From Salinivibrio sp. ES.052 (GTDB taxonomy: Bacteria; Pseudomonadota; Gammaproteobacteria; Enterobacterales; Vibrionaceae): DNA of 64,000 nucleotides. How positions within the stretch are numbered: the stretch's first letter is position 1; each line of letters starts with the position of its first letter. The stretch is taken from positions 372,001 to 436,000 of the forward strand of contig NZ_FSRI01000003.1 of the NCBI RefSeq assembly GCF_900141775.1, in the 5' to 3' direction. Shown here in pieces: positions 62,019 through 64,000 of this stretch. A program made the translations under genes and the position numbers. The notes under the pieces were generated by a model. The model had not been told where the DNA came from, ran no database searches, and saw nothing but the letters and a program-made list of their open reading frames with translations.

Positions 62019-62432
62019 CTATGGTGCCACCTTGCCACGCAACGCTTTAGTGTGGCTTTTGCGTTTTTTCGATTCCACGCGACGGCGTTGTGAGGCTTTC
62101 GTCGGCCTGGTGGGTTTACGTTTTTTCTGCTCGACCATCGCACCTTTAATTAGTGCCGCGAGGCGTTCTAGCGCATCTTCTCGGTTAAGCTCTTGGGTGC
62201 GATAGTTTTGTGCTTTGATGACAATGACGCCATCTTTGGAGATGCGAGAATCTGACAGTGTCATCAAGCGTGTTTTGTATGCATCGGGCAGTGATGAGGC
62301 AGCGATATCAAAGCGTAAATGGATCGCACTCGATACTTTATTGACATTTTGGCCGCCTTTTCCTGCAGCACGGATAGCGGTTAATTCGATTTCTGACTCG
62401 GGGATCGCCACCTTGTTGGAAAGGGTAAGCAT
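62019..62432 (-). CDS. arfB: Alternative ribosome-rescue factor ArfB (YaeJ)
   Basis: A 137-residue peptidyl-tRNA hydrolase acting on stalled ribosomes. The catalytic GGQ is at 26-28 in [21 protein letters not shown], and the C-terminal tail is very basic ([23 protein letters not shown]), which enters the empty mRNA channel. The length matches the family (140). The ATG at 62432 follows GAGG. It is convergent with edd and closed by 73 bp between stops. Confidence 0.94.
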   Translation of the reverse strand: MLTLSNKVAIPESEIELTAIRAAGKGGQNVNKVSSAIHLRFDIAASSLPDAYKTRLMTLSDSRISKDGVIVIKAQNYRTQELNREDALERLAALIKGAMVEQKKRKPTRPTKASQRRRVESKKRKSHTKALRGKVAP

Positions 62433-62527
62433 AAAGCCTCAAACATAATGGATGAGGGCGCAGTGTACATAGAACCCAGCCTGTGGCGCAAACCGGCCTA
62501 ATCATGAGACACCACCAAGCTGATCAA

Positions 62528-64000
62528 TTAAAGCTTGAATGTTTCCATCCGCGCTTTTAAGTTGTGGACAAGATTACTGATCTGGTCGCAGGCAATGGCC
62601 GTTTGTGAGGCCCCTTCTGCCATCTCCGTTGAGGCACTATTGATGTTCTCAACGCTGTGGTTGAGTTCGTTAGAGACAGAGCTTTGCTCACTGCAGGCGG
62701 TGGCTATTTGTGTGCTCCGTTGCGCAATATCGTCGACAGAGACTGCGATCTCTTTCATTTGCTCGCCGGTATCATTGACCGTATCAACACACTGATTGAT
62801 CCCTGTTTGGCATTCATGGCTAGAGTCGCGCACCTTGGCTGTATTTTCTTGTAAGGTCTCGATTGTTTGAATAATTTGTTCGGTTGACTCTTGGGTACGT
62901 TGAGCCAGAGAGCGGACTTCATCGGCAACCACGGCAAACCCTCGACCTTGCTCCCCAGCACGGGCTGCTTCTATCGCCGCATTCAGAGCAAGTAAATTGG
63001 TCTGCTCAGCAATACCACGGATCACATCAACGACTACATTGATATCTTCTGAGCTGGATTTTAATTGCTCTGTCAGGGTTTCGGACGCCGCCATTAACCC
63101 GGAAACACGCTGAATGATTGCAATCGCTTGCTCTAACGAACCACTCCCTTTTTTCGCAATCTCTGCTGCCGAATGCGCTGAGGTTGCACCTTCTTCGGTG
63201 TTTTGTGCTACTTCACTGACAGCCGCTTGCATTTCTGTCATGGCAGACGCCACCGATCCAAGCTCTTGCTGTTGATTTTGCATACCGGAGGCATTTTGAG
63301 ATGAAATGGCACTGACTTCTTCAACGGCGGCCGTTAATTGGATAGTAGAATCGTTTATTTCTGATACTAGTTCGTGCAGGTTACTCTGCATGGTTACTAG
63401 CTCTTTGAGTAAAGTGCCGAGTTCATCTTTGGATAAATCTTTCTCGTCTATTTTGTTATTGAGCTGACCTTTAGCAATACTCGAAGCAAAGGCGAGCGCT
63501 TTATCGACAGGGCGAGAGATGGCACGAGAGAGAAGAATAGAGGCGGCCATAATGACTAAAACGATCACAAGTGTCCCAATGGCCGCGTTGACCTGAGCGG
63601 ATGTTGCTTCACTCTGCGCTTCTTCGCCTATTTGCTGTACTAAGTCGTCGTTAAGATCGAGTGTGTTATCCAAGCTTTTGAGCGCTTTAGAGTAGGTTCC
63701 AAAGCTTGATAGCACCACCTCATTGGCTTTGTCGGGATCGCCATTCCTTAACAGCGAGTTATAAGATTGGGTTTCCTTAATATATTGATTCCAAGTATTT
63801 TTAAACACATTGAATGACTGTTTTTCTTGCTGGGTCAGATCCAGTGCTTGATAAGCTTTTATACCGGCTTGGACATCTGCACGCCATTGATCAAGATCGT
63901 CTAACCATTGCGATATTTTGGGGTTACCGCTGTTCGGCAGCAGTGAAAACTCATCTTTGCGGACTTTGGTGATATCGACCTGAATGCCTTTTAAAATTGA
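62528..64000 (-). CDS. Methyl-accepting chemotaxis protein (5' end outside window)
   Basis: The frame is open to the right edge, so about 490 C-terminal residues are seen. A periplasmic ligand-binding helical domain ([11 protein letters not shown] to [10 protein letters not shown]) is followed by a membrane helix ([17 protein letters not shown]), a HAMP domain ([22 protein letters not shown]) and a long signalling coiled coil. The hairpin tip reads [45 protein letters not shown], the universal receptor tip that binds CheW and CheA. There is no C-terminal NWETF-type pentapeptide. A GTG at 63808 is internal. Ligand unknown. Confidence 0.95.
   Translation of the reverse strand, partial: SILKGIQVDITKVRKDEFSLLPNSGNPKISQWLDDLDQWRADVQAGIKAYQALDLTQQEKQSFNVFKNTWNQYIKETQSYNSLLRNGDPDKANEVVLSSFGTYSKALKSLDNTLDLNDDLVQQIGEEAQSEATSAQVNAAIGTLVIVLVIMAASILLSRAISRPVDKALAFASSIAKGQLNNKIDEKDLSKDELGTLLKELVTMQSNLHELVSEINDSTIQLTAAVEEVSAISSQNASGMQNQQQELGSVASAMTEMQAAVSEVAQNTEEGATSAHSAAEIAKKGSGSLEQAIAIIQRVSGLMAASETLTEQLKSSSEDINVVVDVIRGIAEQTNLLALNAAIEAARAGEQGRGFAVVADEVRSLAQRTQESTEQIIQTIETLQENTAKVRDSSHECQTGINQCVDTVNDTGEQMKEIAVSVDDIAQRSTQIATACSEQSSVSNELNHSVENINSASTEMAEGASQTAIACDQISNLVHNLKARMETFKL

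Noticed and set aside
63806..63808. GTG as start of the chemoreceptor
   Set aside because: The frame stays open and continues with helical sequence to the window edge, so the start lies outside.

Overview
The window looks like chromosomal DNA of a gammaproteobacterium, most likely a member of the Vibrionaceae (a Salinivibrio, Grimontia or Enterovibrio type of genome is plausible). This rests on gene content and protein style: CheV paralogues, a proteinase K-type exoprotease with a PPC tail like the Vibrio alkaline serine exoprotease A, SixA, TrhO, LdhA, a glpFK-glpD block, and E. coli-like CRP, Fur, GntR and intrinsic-terminator signals. I could not run a search, so the genus is a guess. I see no phage, insertion sequence, CRISPR array or rRNA. 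The window cuts a gene at each end: a cheV at the left and a methyl-accepting chemotaxis protein at the right.

Layout, left to right. 1-5.2 kb: cheV 3' end, sixA, an unknown 452-residue membrane protein, and a leftward operon of a small molybdopterin-fold periplasmic protein with an EAL phosphodiesterase whose GGDEF site is degenerate. 5.4-8.5 kb: a trans-sulfuration PLP enzyme translationally coupled to an NhaC-superfamily (MetT-like) transporter, then a membrane-anchored glutaredoxin. 8.7-15 kb: a 2OG-Fe(II) oxygenase, an orphan betaine-type binding protein, a YcgR-like PilZ protein, and a leftward phoD - ydcH - aldose dehydrogenase group. 15.1-15.8 kb: a tRNA-Asn gene with a clear promoter, followed by three tandem repeats of about 157 bp built from the 3' end of the tRNA plus its terminator; this is the most unusual structure here. 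15.8-24.7 kb: an oligopeptide-binding protein, two convergent GST genes, a periplasmic protein with 20-residue LPX-type repeats, an iron-sulfur (6-4) photolyase, an OmpA-type lipoprotein, an iron alcohol dehydrogenase and ldhA.

24.8-32.4 kb: a TonB-dependent receptor divergent from riboflavin synthase with a strong Fur box between them, then glpFK and glpD, which share a 16-bp operator-like motif. 32.5-38.8 kb: an RhtA-type exporter, a BON-domain plus coiled-coil stress-protein operon with a candidate sigma-54 promoter, the divergent sigma-54 activator that probably drives it, a phosphatase/diacylglycerol-kinase fusion overlapping the activator's 3' end by 64 bp, and trhO. 39-46.7 kb: an AGCS alanine/glycine symporter, a second cheV, and a three-subunit flavin/iron-sulfur dehydrogenase (HcnABC type) divergent from a coniferyl-aldehyde-type dehydrogenase. 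46.8-53.7 kb: a small unknown gene, a secreted subtilase, an SdaC-type serine transporter and a YjiH-YjiG-M20 peptidase operon. 53.8-64 kb: a periplasmic-sensor diguanylate cyclase, a RecQ-family helicase, the complete gluconate/Entner-Doudoroff cluster (gntP-eda leftward, gntK-edd rightward, with GntR and CRP operators between), arfB and the partial chemoreceptor.

The genes are mostly carbon, amino-acid and osmolyte uptake and catabolism, c-di-GMP signalling (one cyclase, one phosphodiesterase, one PilZ receptor) and chemotaxis. Most transcription units end in strong GC hairpins with a T tract, and many starts have good Shine-Dalgarno sequences, which supports the gene boundaries given below.
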